From Treponema sp. (GTDB lineage Bacteria; Spirochaetota; Spirochaetia; Treponematales; Treponemataceae), in contig NZ_JAILGZ010000126.1 in assembly GCF_024696245.1 (NCBI RefSeq), forward strand, positions 1-44,480: a DNA stretch of 44,480 bases, read 5' to 3'. Positions 1 to 7,889 of the stretch are shown piece by piece. Made by a program: the position numbers and the translations under genes. The notes under the pieces are model-generated. The model saw only the letters and a list, made by a program, of their open reading frames with translations, ran no database searches and was not told the origin of the DNA. The first letter of the stretch is position 1. Each line of letters begins with the position of its first letter.

Positions 1-305
1 TTGCAGAAGGTATGGCCCGTGCTCTTGGTGGAGGAGCAGCTGCTTCTCCTGCAGGCGGAATGGGTGCTTCTCCTGTATTTACAGGTGGTTTTGCCGGAGG
101 AACAGCTGCAGGTGCTGCTGCATACCCATCATTGGCTGCTGCATTCCGGCACCTGTCATCATGCCCATACCACCCATAGGAGAAGCAGCAGCACCTGCAG
201 CTGTTCCTCCGGCAAAACCACCTGTAAATACAGGAGAAGCACCCATTCCGCCTGCAGGAGAAGCAGCTGCTCCTCCACCAAGAGCACGGGCCATACCTTC
301 TGCAA
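1..305. repeat. 121-bp inverted repeat (fold-back) at the window edge
   Basis: Bases 1-121 are the exact reverse complement of 185-305, separated by a 63-bp loop (122-184). The right arm is in frame with fliY and encodes its Gly/Ala/Pro/Met-rich linker. The left arm is the same DNA turned round, so fliY runs backwards into itself and stops early. A perfect palindrome that starts at base 1 is typical of a chimeric contig end. A real inverted duplication cannot be excluded from sequence alone. Confidence 0.93.
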
Positions 306-918
306 CAGAACCACCTACGGCTTCCCATAAAGTGTAATCCTGTCCGTCAAGTTTAAGCTGGAAGGTAATAAGGGCAAATTTATTCTGAGGCATACGAACC
401 ATAGCTTTTGGCTGGCTCACTGCTTCAGGAGGATTTGTTACAAGACCTGGTAATTTTCCGCCTTTAGAAAGTTCAGTGATTTCTGAACCTGACATAGATG
501 AAATGACTTCAGAAAGTACTGAAAGTCCCATATCATCAAGGGCAGGATTATCTTCCTTGTTAATAAGGCCAACAAGCTTGGTTGCAAGTTCATTGGACAT
601 AACAAAAAGGTGATCACCTATAAGTCCGGTAGAATAATCTGCCATAACGGCAATTAATTCTTCCGGTAAACGTGACATAAATACATCACGGTCACTTACT
701 TCTACATCAGCAGAACTTACAGAAGCATCCTTTTCTGTCATATTCTTAATGACTTCTGCAAACTTATCTTTTGTTGAAGACACAAAGTTCTGCAGTGTCG
801 GTATGTCAATATTTGCTTCCGGAACAATAGAAGAAGTACCGCCGGAAGTAAGTCCGCCCATGTCTACGCCGGACAGCAATGCGTCAATTTCTTCCTGTGA
901 AATAGAACCTTCACTCAT
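79..918 (-). CDS. fliY: Flagellar motor switch protein FliY, C-terminus lost
   Basis: FliY is a C-ring component of the flagellar switch. The N-terminus carries the SQEEIDALLSG motif shared with FliM (next gene upstream), followed by a CheC-like domain at about residues 75-215 and a Gly/Ala/Pro/Met-rich linker. The usual C-terminal FliN (SpoA) domain is missing. Residues after about 265 (HLQLFLRQNHL end) are encoded by the left arm of the terminal inverted repeat and are probably not real, so the true gene continues beyond this window. In the CheC-like domain a helix reads SEVISSMSG, where CheC phosphatase sites usually have ExxN; here it is ExxS, so phosphatase activity at this site is doubtful. 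The start overlaps the fliM stop (ATGA), which implies translational coupling. Confidence 0.9.
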   Translation of the reverse strand: MSEGSISQEEIDALLSGVDMGGLTSGGTSSIVPEANIDIPTLQNFVSSTKDKFAEVIKNMTEKDASVSSADVEVSDRDVFMSRLPEELIAVMADYSTGLIGDHLFVMSNELATKLVGLINKEDNPALDDMGLSVLSEVISSMSGSEITELSKGGKLPGLVTNPPEAVSQPKAMVRMPQNKFALITFQLKLDGQDYTLWEAVGGSVAEGMARALGGGAAASPAGGMGASPVFTGGFAGGTAAGAAASPMGGMGMMTGAGMQQPMMGMQQHLQLFLRQNHL

Positions 919-1949
919 ATAGTTTCTTCTCCTTCTGCACTAAGTTCTTCGAATTCTTCATCCTGAATTTCTTCAATCTTACTTATAATCTGTACTGCCA
1001 TTTTTTTACCTACAACACCAGGCTGACAGTAGAATTTAGGTTTACCACCTACACTAAGGGTAAGAGGATCCCCTACTTTTGCATTTTCAAGGCGGATTAC
1101 ATCACCAGACCTTAATCCAAGAACATCTTTAATCGGAACACTAATGCTGCCGATTTCTGCAACAATCTTCATGGAAACATCAGCAAGCTTTTCTTTAAGT
1201 GTGCTGAGGTACTGGGTTGTAGAACCACGTCTTACCGAACTGAACCAGAAACTTGATGAAAGCTTTGATACAATCGGCTCTATAGTAATGTAAGGAATAC
1301 AGATGTTCATCATACCTGCTTCCTCACCAATCTTAATTTCAAGGGTTACAAGGATAACCATTTCGTTTGGAGGTACAATCTGAGCAAACTGAGGGTTTGT
1401 TTCAATCTGCTGCAACCTTGGACGAAGATCAATTACCTGTGTCCATGATTCACGCATATTTGCGAGAATACGAACAATAATACCTTCCATTACGGACTGT
1501 TCAATATCCGTAAGGTCTCTGTTTACTTTACCACCGGTATCACCTTTACCACCAAAAAGGCGGTCAATCATAATAAATGTGATTTCCGGAGCTATTTCCA
1601 AAACCGCATTACCTTTGAGAGGGTCCATATTGATTACAGCAAGAGTTGTAGGAGTAGGAATGGACCTGATGAATTCCTCATATGTAAGCTGGTCTACTGA
1701 TGCAACGTGTACATGAACAAGGGATCTCAGCTGTGCCGAAAGGCTTGTTGTTGTTAAACGGGCAAAAGATTCGTGCATGTTAGATACTGTACGAATCTGT
1801 TCCTTTGAGAATTTATCCGGACGGCGGAAATCGTAAATCTTAATTCTTCGGGTGTCACTGACCGGCTTAAATTCATCGGAATCACTTTCCCCTGAACTGA
1901 TTGCCTGAAGGAGCTGGTCAATTTCATCCTGTGAAAGAACTTCGTTCAT
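915..1949 (-). CDS. fliM: Flagellar motor switch protein FliM
   Basis: FliM is the central C-ring protein that binds CheY-P and sets rotation direction. The 344-residue length is normal for the family. The N-terminal peptide LSQDEIDQLLQAI is the CheY-P binding segment. The CheC-like middle domain follows from about residue 45 (IKIYDFRRPDKFSKEQIRT), and the C-terminal SpoA-type domain lies at about 255-330 (VPIKDVLGLRSGDVIRLE). It overlaps fliL upstream and fliY downstream by four bases each (ATGA), so fliL-fliM-fliY form one tightly coupled unit. Confidence 0.97.
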   Translation of the reverse strand: MNEVLSQDEIDQLLQAISSGESDSDEFKPVSDTRRIKIYDFRRPDKFSKEQIRTVSNMHESFARLTTTSLSAQLRSLVHVHVASVDQLTYEEFIRSIPTPTTLAVINMDPLKGNAVLEIAPEITFIMIDRLFGGKGDTGGKVNRDLTDIEQSVMEGIIVRILANMRESWTQVIDLRPRLQQIETNPQFAQIVPPNEMVILVTLEIKIGEEAGMMNICIPYITIEPIVSKLSSSFWFSSVRRGSTTQYLSTLKEKLADVSMKIVAEIGSISVPIKDVLGLRSGDVIRLENAKVGDPLTLSVGGKPKFYCQPGVVGKKMAVQIISKIEEIQDEEFEELSAEGEETI

Positions 1950-2494
1950 TGCTGGATCACATCCTTCTGGGTAAATTTAATATCCCTGATTGAAGAACTA
2001 GTCAAAATATCTTCATTTATCTGATCTTTAATCTGAAGCTTAATGACTTCCTCATTTGTCGGTTTAAGATCTTCAACTGTACATTCAGCAAAATAACGCC
2101 TCAAAAAGTCGATAATTTCAACCTGTCTTGCAGTTATTTCCGAAGAAGCACGCTTGTCATCCTTTTTATAACCGATTGCTACAGTAACTGTAACGCTTGC
2201 TGGAACAAGATCACTTGTCTGAGTTCTAATCTGATCAATAGATCTGTACCATTCAAGTTCTTCTCTTGTTGCCTTATATTCTTCTGAAATAGGAGTATTT
2301 TTTGCTGTTCCAGAAGGATCCATAATCTTAAATACTGCTACGGCTATAGTTACAACTAAAATTACAGCAGCAATACCAATAAGAATCCACTTTAAGAGCC
2401 CGGAAAAAAGACCGCCAACGCCGCCTTTTTTTGATGAGGTGTCAAGACCACCTTCACCAGCACCTAAATCATCTGCTGCGCCTTCATCTGCCAT
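1946..2494 (-). CDS. fliL: Flagellar basal body-associated protein FliL
   Basis: FliL is an inner-membrane protein at the stator-rotor interface that supports stator function. This 182-residue protein has a Gly/Asp-rich cytoplasmic N-terminus, one transmembrane helix at about residues 34-56 (LLKWILIGIAAVILVV), and a periplasmic domain ending in the typical FliL-type C-terminus (IKDQINEDILTSS, then RDIKFTQKDVIQQ). The start has a GGAGGAAGG ribosome-binding site. The gene is separated from motB by about 120 bp that contain a sigma-28-like promoter, so it may be expressed from its own start as well as from the operon promoter. Confidence 0.95.
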   Translation of the reverse strand: MADEGAADDLGAGEGGLDTSSKKGGVGGLFSGLLKWILIGIAAVILVVTIAVAVFKIMDPSGTAKNTPISEEYKATREELEWYRSIDQIRTQTSDLVPASVTVTVAIGYKKDDKRASSEITARQVEIIDFLRRYFAECTVEDLKPTNEEVIKLQIKDQINEDILTSSSIRDIKFTQKDVIQQ

Positions 2495-2563
2495 ATCCTT
2501 CCTCCAAGTATCAACTGCCGGGCAAAAAGAAACTAAAGTTTCATAAAAAGCCCTCTGTATTTA

Positions 2564-2590
2564 TTATCGGTTTTATTTTTAAATATCTTA
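2564..2590 (-). promoter_or_regulatory. Sigma-28-like promoter upstream of fliL
   Basis: On the minus strand the sequence reads TAAGATAT-N11-ACCGATAA, compared with the FliA consensus TAAAGTTT-N11-GCCGATAA. The -10 element matches 7 of 8 positions, the -35 element 5 of 8, and the spacing is exact. It sits in the only sizeable gap of the operon, about 60 bp upstream of the fliL ATG. Function is inferred. Confidence 0.5.
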
Positions 2591-2616
2591 GTACTTTAAT
2601 TATTCCTGCTGAAAAA

Positions 2617-3342
2617 CTAAAAATGTCCGTCATCAAGAACAATTATATCAACACGCCGGTTATAAGCCCTTTCTTCCTCAGTACTGTTTTTAGGAAACTT
2701 CGGACGGGTGTCTGCATAACCTGCAATTGAAAACATCTTTTCATCTACTCCAAAATCTGACAGATAATGAAGTACATTTGCGGCTCTTGCAGCAGATAAT
2801 TCCCAGTTACTTGGAAATTCACTGTCTGCAGCTACCGGTGTATTATCAGTATGACCTTCTATTCTCCAGCGCCTGCCTTTTACTTCTTCAGCCCTGAAAA
2901 AGACTGAAATATTACGTAAAGTGTCACGGGCTTCTTCCATATCAAGTTCTGCACTTCCCTGTTTAAAGAAAGAATCAGAAGCCAGGGATATTACTATACC
3001 CCTTTCATCACTGGTAATTGTAACTTTGTTTGATTTCTGCATCGGGGCAAAACTGGAAACAGCCTTTTTATAAGCTGAACCAAGAGCCTTACCCTTTTCC
3101 ATAGACGGAAGGGCACTGACAACGTTTCCCATATCAGCAAGACTGCCGGGACTTAAAGAAATACCGCCGCCAGTATTATTATTGGAAATAGAAGCCTGAA
3201 GAGCCGCCATCTGAATGGCATCTGATTCATCAGGATTATAAAGCATTACGAAGAAGCAGAGCATGAGTGTAATCATGTCTCCATAAGTACCCTGCCACGC
3301 GGTTGATGGTTTTGCCGGCTCTTTCTTTTCTTTCTTTGCCAT
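2617..3342 (-). CDS. motB: Flagellar stator protein MotB
   Basis: MotB forms the proton- or sodium-conducting stator with MotA and anchors it to peptidoglycan. The N-terminal plug and single transmembrane helix contain GTYGDMITLMLCFFVML, with the ion-binding aspartate at residue 22. The C-terminal OmpA-like peptidoglycan-binding domain (about 120-235) has GHTDNTPV and NWELSAARAANVLHYL. The 241-residue length is normal. The start lies 2 bp after the motA stop, as expected for a pair made in fixed ratio. Confidence 0.97.
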   Translation of the reverse strand: MAKKEKKEPAKPSTAWQGTYGDMITLMLCFFVMLYNPDESDAIQMAALQASISNNNTGGGISLSPGSLADMGNVVSALPSMEKGKALGSAYKKAVSSFAPMQKSNKVTITSDERGIVISLASDSFFKQGSAELDMEEARDTLRNISVFFRAEEVKGRRWRIEGHTDNTPVAADSEFPSNWELSAARAANVLHYLSDFGVDEKMFSIAGYADTRPKFPKNSTEEERAYNRRVDIIVLDDGHF

Positions 3343-3344
3343 TT

Positions 3345-4127
3345 TTAGTCCTTAAGAACGTCGGCTTCAATTGCCTTTCTTGTTTTAGGATCAAGAAAAG
3401 TAAGAAGTTTCTGAGCAAGAATACGAGGGTTATCACCAGTCTGAATGGAAAGAATACCTTCAAGAACCATTTCCTTGGCATTCATTTCACGGGTGTTCTG
3501 AGCTACAAGTTTTGTACCCATAGGACCGAAAAGCCAGTTGGCAAGCATGGAACCGTAAAGTGTTGTAATAAGGGCAACCGCCATGTTAGGACCAAGGGAA
3601 CTTTTATCTTCAAGGTTCTGCAACATACCAATAAGACCAATAACCGTACCCATCATTCCCCAACCTGGAGCATAACCTGCCCACTGAGCCATAACGCCTG
3701 CCCATTCCATATGACGGGCTTCTGCCTGAGCCATTTCGTTTTCAAGAATTGCACGGATTGCTGAAGCATCACTACCGTCGACCATAAGACGAAGACCTTC
3801 TTTTAAGAAGTTATCATCAATATCATCAAGACCTTCTTCAAGGGCAAGAATACCTTCACGTCTTGCCTTTTCTGCAAGGTTAACCATGTTCTGTACTGCT
3901 GTTTTTTCTCCAAAATCAAAGGTCTTAAAACAACGACCAAGGATACCCCAGATTCCAACTGCAAGATTCATTGGAGATGATACGAAGAGAGCCATATAGG
4001 ATCCGCCGACAGTAATGATAAGGGACGGAATATCGATGATGTTCATAACAGAAGAACCGCCGGAAATAACACCCAGCATAACCATGGCAACGCCACCGAT
4101 AAAGCCTATAATAGTAGCTATATCCAT
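3345..4127 (-). CDS. motA: Flagellar stator protein MotA
   Basis: MotA is the ring subunit of the stator and pushes on FliG. It is 260 residues long with four predicted membrane segments: two near the N-terminus (from DIATIIGFIGGVAMVMLG and from IPSLIITVGGSYMALFV) and two after the cytoplasmic loop (GWGMMGTVIGLIGML and ALITTLYGSMLANWL). The conserved proline of the third segment is present in APGWGMMG. A strong GGGGAGGA ribosome-binding site precedes the ATG. It lies between flbD and motB, the standard spirochaetal order. Confidence 0.97.
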   Translation of the reverse strand: MDIATIIGFIGGVAMVMLGVISGGSSVMNIIDIPSLIITVGGSYMALFVSSPMNLAVGIWGILGRCFKTFDFGEKTAVQNMVNLAEKARREGILALEEGLDDIDDNFLKEGLRLMVDGSDASAIRAILENEMAQAEARHMEWAGVMAQWAGYAPGWGMMGTVIGLIGMLQNLEDKSSLGPNMAVALITTLYGSMLANWLFGPMGTKLVAQNTREMNAKEMVLEGILSIQTGDNPRILAQKLLTFLDPKTRKAIEADVLKD

Positions 4128-4169
4128 TTATAAAAATCCTCCCCAATTTTTACACTAGAATAAACGTTT

Positions 4170-4367
4170 TTATAATTCCTGACTGTAATTACCAATGCGC
4201 TTCCTGTATTCAACAATACGGTCAATAATCTGTTCCGGAGTTTCCGAAACCACAATTGTCCTGCCGGAGAGCAGCGTCAGGGTCAAATCCGGTCTAAGCT
4301 CCATACATTCAATCTGATGAGGATTAATCCAGTATTTTTTTCCATTCAGACGCGTAACTTCAATCAT
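4170..4367 (-). CDS. flbD: FlbD family flagellar protein
   Basis: This 65-residue protein matches the small FlbD family found just upstream of motA in spirochaetes and Firmicutes (MIEVTRLNGKKYWINPHQIE, then LLSGRTIVVSETPEQI). Its biochemical role is not established. It is a short beta-rich cytoplasmic protein and should not be confused with the Caulobacter regulator of the same name. In most treponemes flgE lies directly upstream; here flbD is the first gene and faces a divergent response regulator. No clear Shine-Dalgarno sequence precedes the ATG. Confidence 0.9.
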   Translation of the reverse strand: MIEVTRLNGKKYWINPHQIECMELRPDLTLTLLSGRTIVVSETPEQIIDRIVEYRKRIGNYSQEL

Positions 4368-4382
4368 AAAATATCACTTTTA

Positions 4383-4411
4383 ATAATGGCCGTAATTCCT
4401 TCAGCCGTCAA
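4383..4411 (-). promoter_or_regulatory. Sigma-70-type promoter for the flbD-fliY operon
   Basis: On the minus strand TTGACG-N17-CATTAT precedes flbD. The -10 box ends 15 bases before the ATG, giving a predicted leader of only about 9 nt without a Shine-Dalgarno motif. The spacing and -35 box fit a housekeeping promoter, in keeping with fla operons of other treponemes. Confidence 0.55.
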
Positions 4412-4476
4412 GTATTAAATCAAAATTCAGATAAAAAATCTACACCATAATTATACACCAAAATAACAAGTTTTTT

Positions 4477-4505
4477 TTGTTTTTTTTTATTTTCAGCAAT
4501 AAGAT
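4477..4505 (+). promoter_or_regulatory. Promoter placing the response regulator on a leaderless mRNA
   Basis: TTGTTT-N17-TAAGAT, embedded in a T-rich tract, ends 6 bases before the ATG at 4512. No Shine-Dalgarno sequence is present, so transcription is predicted to begin at or within a base of the start codon. Confidence 0.5.
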
Positions 4506-4511
4506 AAAAGC

Positions 4512-5201
4512 ATGAAAAATCAGATTCTTGTAATTGAAGACGTTCCTGAAATGTCGGAACTTATTTGTCTCTACATGAACAATGCAGGTTATGAATGCAA
4601 AAGCTGTGAAACTGCAGAAGATGCTGTAAAAGCCATGACAGAAGGTTACAAACCTGATCTGGTACTTCTTGACCTTAACCTTCCGGGCATGAGCGGCCTG
4701 GAATTTTTAAGGTATTTCAGGCAGTATCACAAAACAACCATACCTGTAATCATTGTAAGCGCCAGAGATGCTGATGAAGACATCATTACAGCCCTGGGCT
4801 ATGGTGCTGACGACTTTGTTACAAAACCATTCAGCCCTAAGGTCCTTGCTGCAAGAGTAAAGGCAAAACTGGACAGGCTTTCAATAACAGAAGCTTCTGT
4901 AGAAGAAACCATTACCTTTGGTCCTTTTACCCTTTACTGCAACAGCTGCATATTAAAGAAAGACAATGTAAAGATTCCCCTTTCTACAAAAGAATATGAA
5001 GTTCTTGAGTATCTGGTAAAAAATGACGGAAGACCTCTTAATCCTGAATCAATTTACAATCACGTATGGAAAAACTCCTACGGAGACCTTACTGCAGTTG
5101 CAGTTTACATTCAGCGTTTAAGAAAAAAAATTGAAGATGACCCGGCTAATCCAAAATACATAAATACTATGTTTGGAATGGGCTACAGGTTTGACAGATG
5201 A
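4512..5201 (+). CDS. OmpR/PhoB-family response regulator
   Basis: This is a two-component DNA-binding regulator. The receiver domain (residues 1-120) has the acidic pair E9-D10, phospho-acceptor D54 in LVLLDLNLPG, switch serine S83, and K105 in VTKPF. The C-terminal winged-helix domain (about 135-229) carries LSTKEYEVLEYLVKN and the typical ending YINTMFGMGYRF. It overlaps the downstream histidine kinase by four bases (ATGA), so the two are a cognate pair. The regulon cannot be read from sequence. The gene is divergent from the flagellar motor operon, so an effect on flbD transcription is possible but not shown. Confidence 0.95.
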   Translation: MKNQILVIEDVPEMSELICLYMNNAGYECKSCETAEDAVKAMTEGYKPDLVLLDLNLPGMSGLEFLRYFRQYHKTTIPVIIVSARDADEDIITALGYGADDFVTKPFSPKVLAARVKAKLDRLSITEASVEETITFGPFTLYCNSCILKKDNVKIPLSTKEYEVLEYLVKNDGRPLNPESIYNHVWKNSYGDLTAVAVYIQRLRKKIEDDPANPKYINTMFGMGYRFDR

Positions 5202-6619
5202 CCATTAAATCCCAGCTCAGGATACTCATCCTTATAGTAGTAATAATACCTCTTACAGCCATTATTACCCTGCCGGTATATCATTACCTTACCTCTCCTG
5301 CCCGCTACCTGATGCAGGGCTATGAAGAAGTAAAGGAACTGGGCAGCATAAGGATGAGTGATAACGAGTGGGCAGAAGTCAGGGAAGCCATTCACAATGT
5401 TCCACCGGGAATAGAAATACTTATTTTTTACGATGACACCATTATTACTTCCAATTTTCCCCAGTTAAAGTCAGGAGACCACATAACCAAGGGTGAACTT
5501 TTTGACTTTATACATACAACAAGCTCTGAATTTGACTATCAGATTCACGAAGGAAGGGCCGGCAGTAAAAAAGAAGAAGGCCTTAGCAGGGATAAAAGAG
5601 AGTGGAATGAAAGAAAAAATATACTTACTGTCTGCCGCTCCCCTATTACAAGAGAAAACAAAAGGGGCTCAAAATTTCTTCTGCCCTCCCTTATTTTCCT
5701 TCTTGTATTTGAAACGGGAGTAATCATCATTATATGGAAAGTCTCCAAATCCATAGCTTCTTCCATCACTTATGTAGAAGAAAGAACCCGCCATATAGCT
5801 GATGGAGACCTGGATACTAAAATTGACGAAAATCAGATTAATAAAAAAAGCTCAAATGAAATTACTTCACTTATAAAAAGCCTTGAAAAAATGCGTTCAT
5901 CCCTTAAGGCTGATGAAGAAAGACGTATAAAATTCATTATGGGTGTCAGCCACGACTTAAGGACTCCTGTTGCCCTTATAAAGGGATATACGGAAGCCAT
6001 AACTGACGGCGTTGCAGGAGACATGGATTCTGCTTCCGTAAAAAAATCCCTGGATATCATTCATTCCAAAAGTGAAGCCCTGGAAGACATGATTAATGAC
6101 CTTATTAATTATGTTAAGCTTAACAGTACTGACTGGGTAAGAAGCCTTGAAGTAAGGGAAGTTAAGCCTGTTCTTGACGAAATAGCCTCTTCTTTCCGTT
6201 CAACGGCAGATCTTTACAAAAGGCAAATCAGCACAAACATTGATATTCAGCCGGCTGTAAAGATTCCTCTGGATAAAACACTTTTTGAAAGAGCCGTACA
6301 GAACATTTTTAATAATGCAGTCCGATATACAAAAGACGGAGACCAGATTAAATTCCAGGCTCTCCAGGATAATAAGTGTATTAAGATTTCCATTGAGGAT
6401 TCTGGCTGCGGAATTGCAGAAAAAGACCTTAAAAATATTTTTGATCTTTTCTACAGAGCCTCTTCTTCCAGAAGGGAAGCCGGTTACGGTATCGGGCTTT
6501 CTGTAGTAAAGACAATTGTTGACTCAATGAACTGGAGTATTGACGTAAAGTCCCAGCTTAATGAAGGCAGCTGCTTTACCATTACAATACCTTTAGACCA
6601 GAACAGAACTGATTTATAA
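5198..6619 (+). CDS. Sensor histidine kinase with HAMP domain
   Basis: This is a membrane-bound sensor kinase of 473 residues. TM1 lies at about 7-30. A short extracytoplasmic sensor region of about 130 residues follows. TM2 is at about 165-185 and a HAMP linker at about 185-240. The HisKA domain has the H-box VSHDLRTPVALIKGY with phospho-acceptor H252. The ATPase domain has N-box NIFNNAVRYTKDG, G1-box EDSGCGIAE, F-box IFDLFYRAS and G2-box GYGIGLSVV. The sensor region has no domain I recognise. The 3' end overlaps the convergent miaA gene by 38 bp. Confidence 0.95.
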   Translation: MTIKSQLRILILIVVIIPLTAIITLPVYHYLTSPARYLMQGYEEVKELGSIRMSDNEWAEVREAIHNVPPGIEILIFYDDTIITSNFPQLKSGDHITKGELFDFIHTTSSEFDYQIHEGRAGSKKEEGLSRDKREWNERKNILTVCRSPITRENKRGSKFLLPSLIFLLVFETGVIIIIWKVSKSIASSITYVEERTRHIADGDLDTKIDENQINKKSSNEITSLIKSLEKMRSSLKADEERRIKFIMGVSHDLRTPVALIKGYTEAITDGVAGDMDSASVKKSLDIIHSKSEALEDMINDLINYVKLNSTDWVRSLEVREVKPVLDEIASSFRSTADLYKRQISTNIDIQPAVKIPLDKTLFERAVQNIFNNAVRYTKDGDQIKFQALQDNKCIKISIEDSGCGIAEKDLKNIFDLFYRASSSRREAGYGIGLSVVKTIVDSMNWSIDVKSQLNEGSCFTITIPLDQNRTDL

Positions 6620-7517
6620 GATTTTCAATTCTTTCCCGGTTGTCTGCATCTACAATAAAGGCGCCGGGAATCCCTTTCATAAAGGTATACTGTTTTTTTG
6701 CATAATGACGGCTGTCCAGCTTTATTTTTTCCTTAATTTCTTCCCGCTTTAGTCCTTCTTCAAAAAATTCACTGTAGCCGATAGCTTTCATGGCAGGTGT
6801 ATCTTTTGTACATCCTGAAGCTTTAAGAGCCCTGACTTCTTCTTCAAGGCCTTCTTCAAACATCCTGTCTACCCTTAAATCTATCCGGCGGTAAAGATCT
6901 TCCCTCTGACGATTCAATATAAGGACAAGAAAATCAAAATCCCTGCGGAGGGAATCAGGCATTTTATAAGAAGACAAGGGTTTTCCTGAAGTGTAAAAAA
7001 CTTCCAGTGCACGACATACCCTTCCGTGATCATTAGGACTGATTTTTGAAGCATAAAGGGGGTCTAAAGCAAGAAGTTCCCTGTAAAGAGTGTCAGGACC
7101 TTCCTGGTCAAGGCGTTTTTTAATTTTAAGGCGTATCTCATCAGGACAAACAGGAGCTTTTGTAAGACCCATGAGAAAATTCCTCATATAAAAACCACTG
7201 CCCCCAACTACAAGGGGAAAATGATTCCGGCTTAAAATTTCCCTACAGGCAGAATCAGCAGCATCCATAAACTCCCCTGCTCCAAACTGTGTCTGGGGAT
7301 CAGCTATATCTATTAAATGATGGGGAAGTTCTTCCATTTCTGCAGGTGAAGGTTTTGCAGTTCCTATATTAAGGCCCCTGTATACAGTCTGAGAATCTGC
7401 ACTAACAACTTCACCCCTGCCTTTAAAACAAGAAAGGCTGCTCTTTCCGAACAAATCCTCGGCAAGGGCAGTCTTTCCGCATGCAGTTGGTGCAAAAATT
7501 ACTATTACGCTTTTCAT
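6582..7517 (-). CDS. miaA: tRNA dimethylallyltransferase MiaA
   Basis: MiaA adds a dimethylallyl group to A37 of tRNAs that read UNN codons. The 311-residue protein has a variant P-loop (APTACGKT; the family usually has GPTASGKT), the catalytic-aspartate motif VVSADSQTVYRGLNIGTAKP, HHLIDIADP and VVGGSGFYMRNFL. The C-terminal half keeps the tRNA-binding signature TPAMKAIGYSEF and RHYAKKQYTF. It follows rpoZ by 8 bp and is probably co-transcribed with it. It is convergent with the kinase gene and overlaps its end. Confidence 0.95.
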   Translation of the reverse strand: MKSVIVIFAPTACGKTALAEDLFGKSSLSCFKGRGEVVSADSQTVYRGLNIGTAKPSPAEMEELPHHLIDIADPQTQFGAGEFMDAADSACREILSRNHFPLVVGGSGFYMRNFLMGLTKAPVCPDEIRLKIKKRLDQEGPDTLYRELLALDPLYASKISPNDHGRVCRALEVFYTSGKPLSSYKMPDSLRRDFDFLVLILNRQREDLYRRIDLRVDRMFEEGLEEEVRALKASGCTKDTPAMKAIGYSEFFEEGLKREEIKEKIKLDSRHYAKKQYTFMKGIPGAFIVDADNRERIENLINQFCSGLKVL

Positions 7518-7525
7518 CTTACGAT

Positions 7526-7726
7526 TTAGCGCTTGGATTCCTCAATTGAATATTTTACATCACCGGTAAAAAGCTGTTTTGCTGCAAGGCTAACAACCTT
7601 TCCGTCATTTTCTTCAAGAAGAGGATCCTTTGTCATAGCAAGCTGATATGCGCGGCGGCTGGCAGCAACCGTAATTTCATACATCCCTTCTTTAAATTCT
7701 ACCATATTCTCAAGTGGAAAAATCAT
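7526..7726 (-). CDS. rpoZ: RNA polymerase omega subunit
   Basis: The 66-residue protein matches the conserved core of omega: a segment binding the beta-prime C-terminus (YEITVAASRRAYQLAM) followed by KVVSLAAKQLFTGDVKY. Omega helps assembly and stability of RNA polymerase and in many bacteria contributes to ppGpp response. It is shorter than the E. coli protein but in range for small omega proteins. A GAAGGAAG ribosome-binding site precedes the ATG. Confidence 0.9.
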   Translation of the reverse strand: MIFPLENMVEFKEGMYEITVAASRRAYQLAMTKDPLLEENDGKVVSLAAKQLFTGDVKYSIEESKR

Positions 7727-7757
7727 AGCTACTTCCTTCTTTTAAAATTGTAACCAT

Positions 7758-7786
7758 ATATTACACTAAAAGGTCTTTCTTGTCTA
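7758..7786 (-). promoter_or_regulatory. Sigma-70-type promoter for rpoZ-miaA
   Basis: On the minus strand TAGACA-N17-TAATAT lies about 30 bp upstream of the rpoZ ATG, followed by a proper Shine-Dalgarno sequence. Box quality and spacing are good. Confidence 0.6.
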
Positions 7787-7831
7787 CGCTCAAAAAAAGG
7801 CTCAAAAAAAAGGTAAAAATCCCTTAATTTT

Positions 7832-7853
7832 AAAAGACAAGTAAGTCTTTTTT
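7832..7853. other. Short AT-rich hairpin between rpoZ and recO
   Basis: AAAAGAC-AAGTAA-GTCTTTT forms a 7-bp stem followed by T residues on the plus strand. It lies in the recO upstream region and could attenuate transcription, but the stem is weak. Confidence 0.35.
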
Positions 7854-7889
7854 AAACACAACATTAAAAAAAAGGAGTATATTAATACC

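Noticed and set aside
1-330. Open frame of 109 codons on the plus strand at the left edge
   Set aside because: It is the antisense of fliY read through both arms of the inverted repeat; low-complexity Leu/Gln/Ser/Cys content and no ribosome-binding site.
2529-2542. GAAACT/AGTTTC palindrome before fliL as a terminator
   Set aside because: The stem is 6 bp with a 2-base loop, too small and AT-rich to be convincing, and the operon continues through it.
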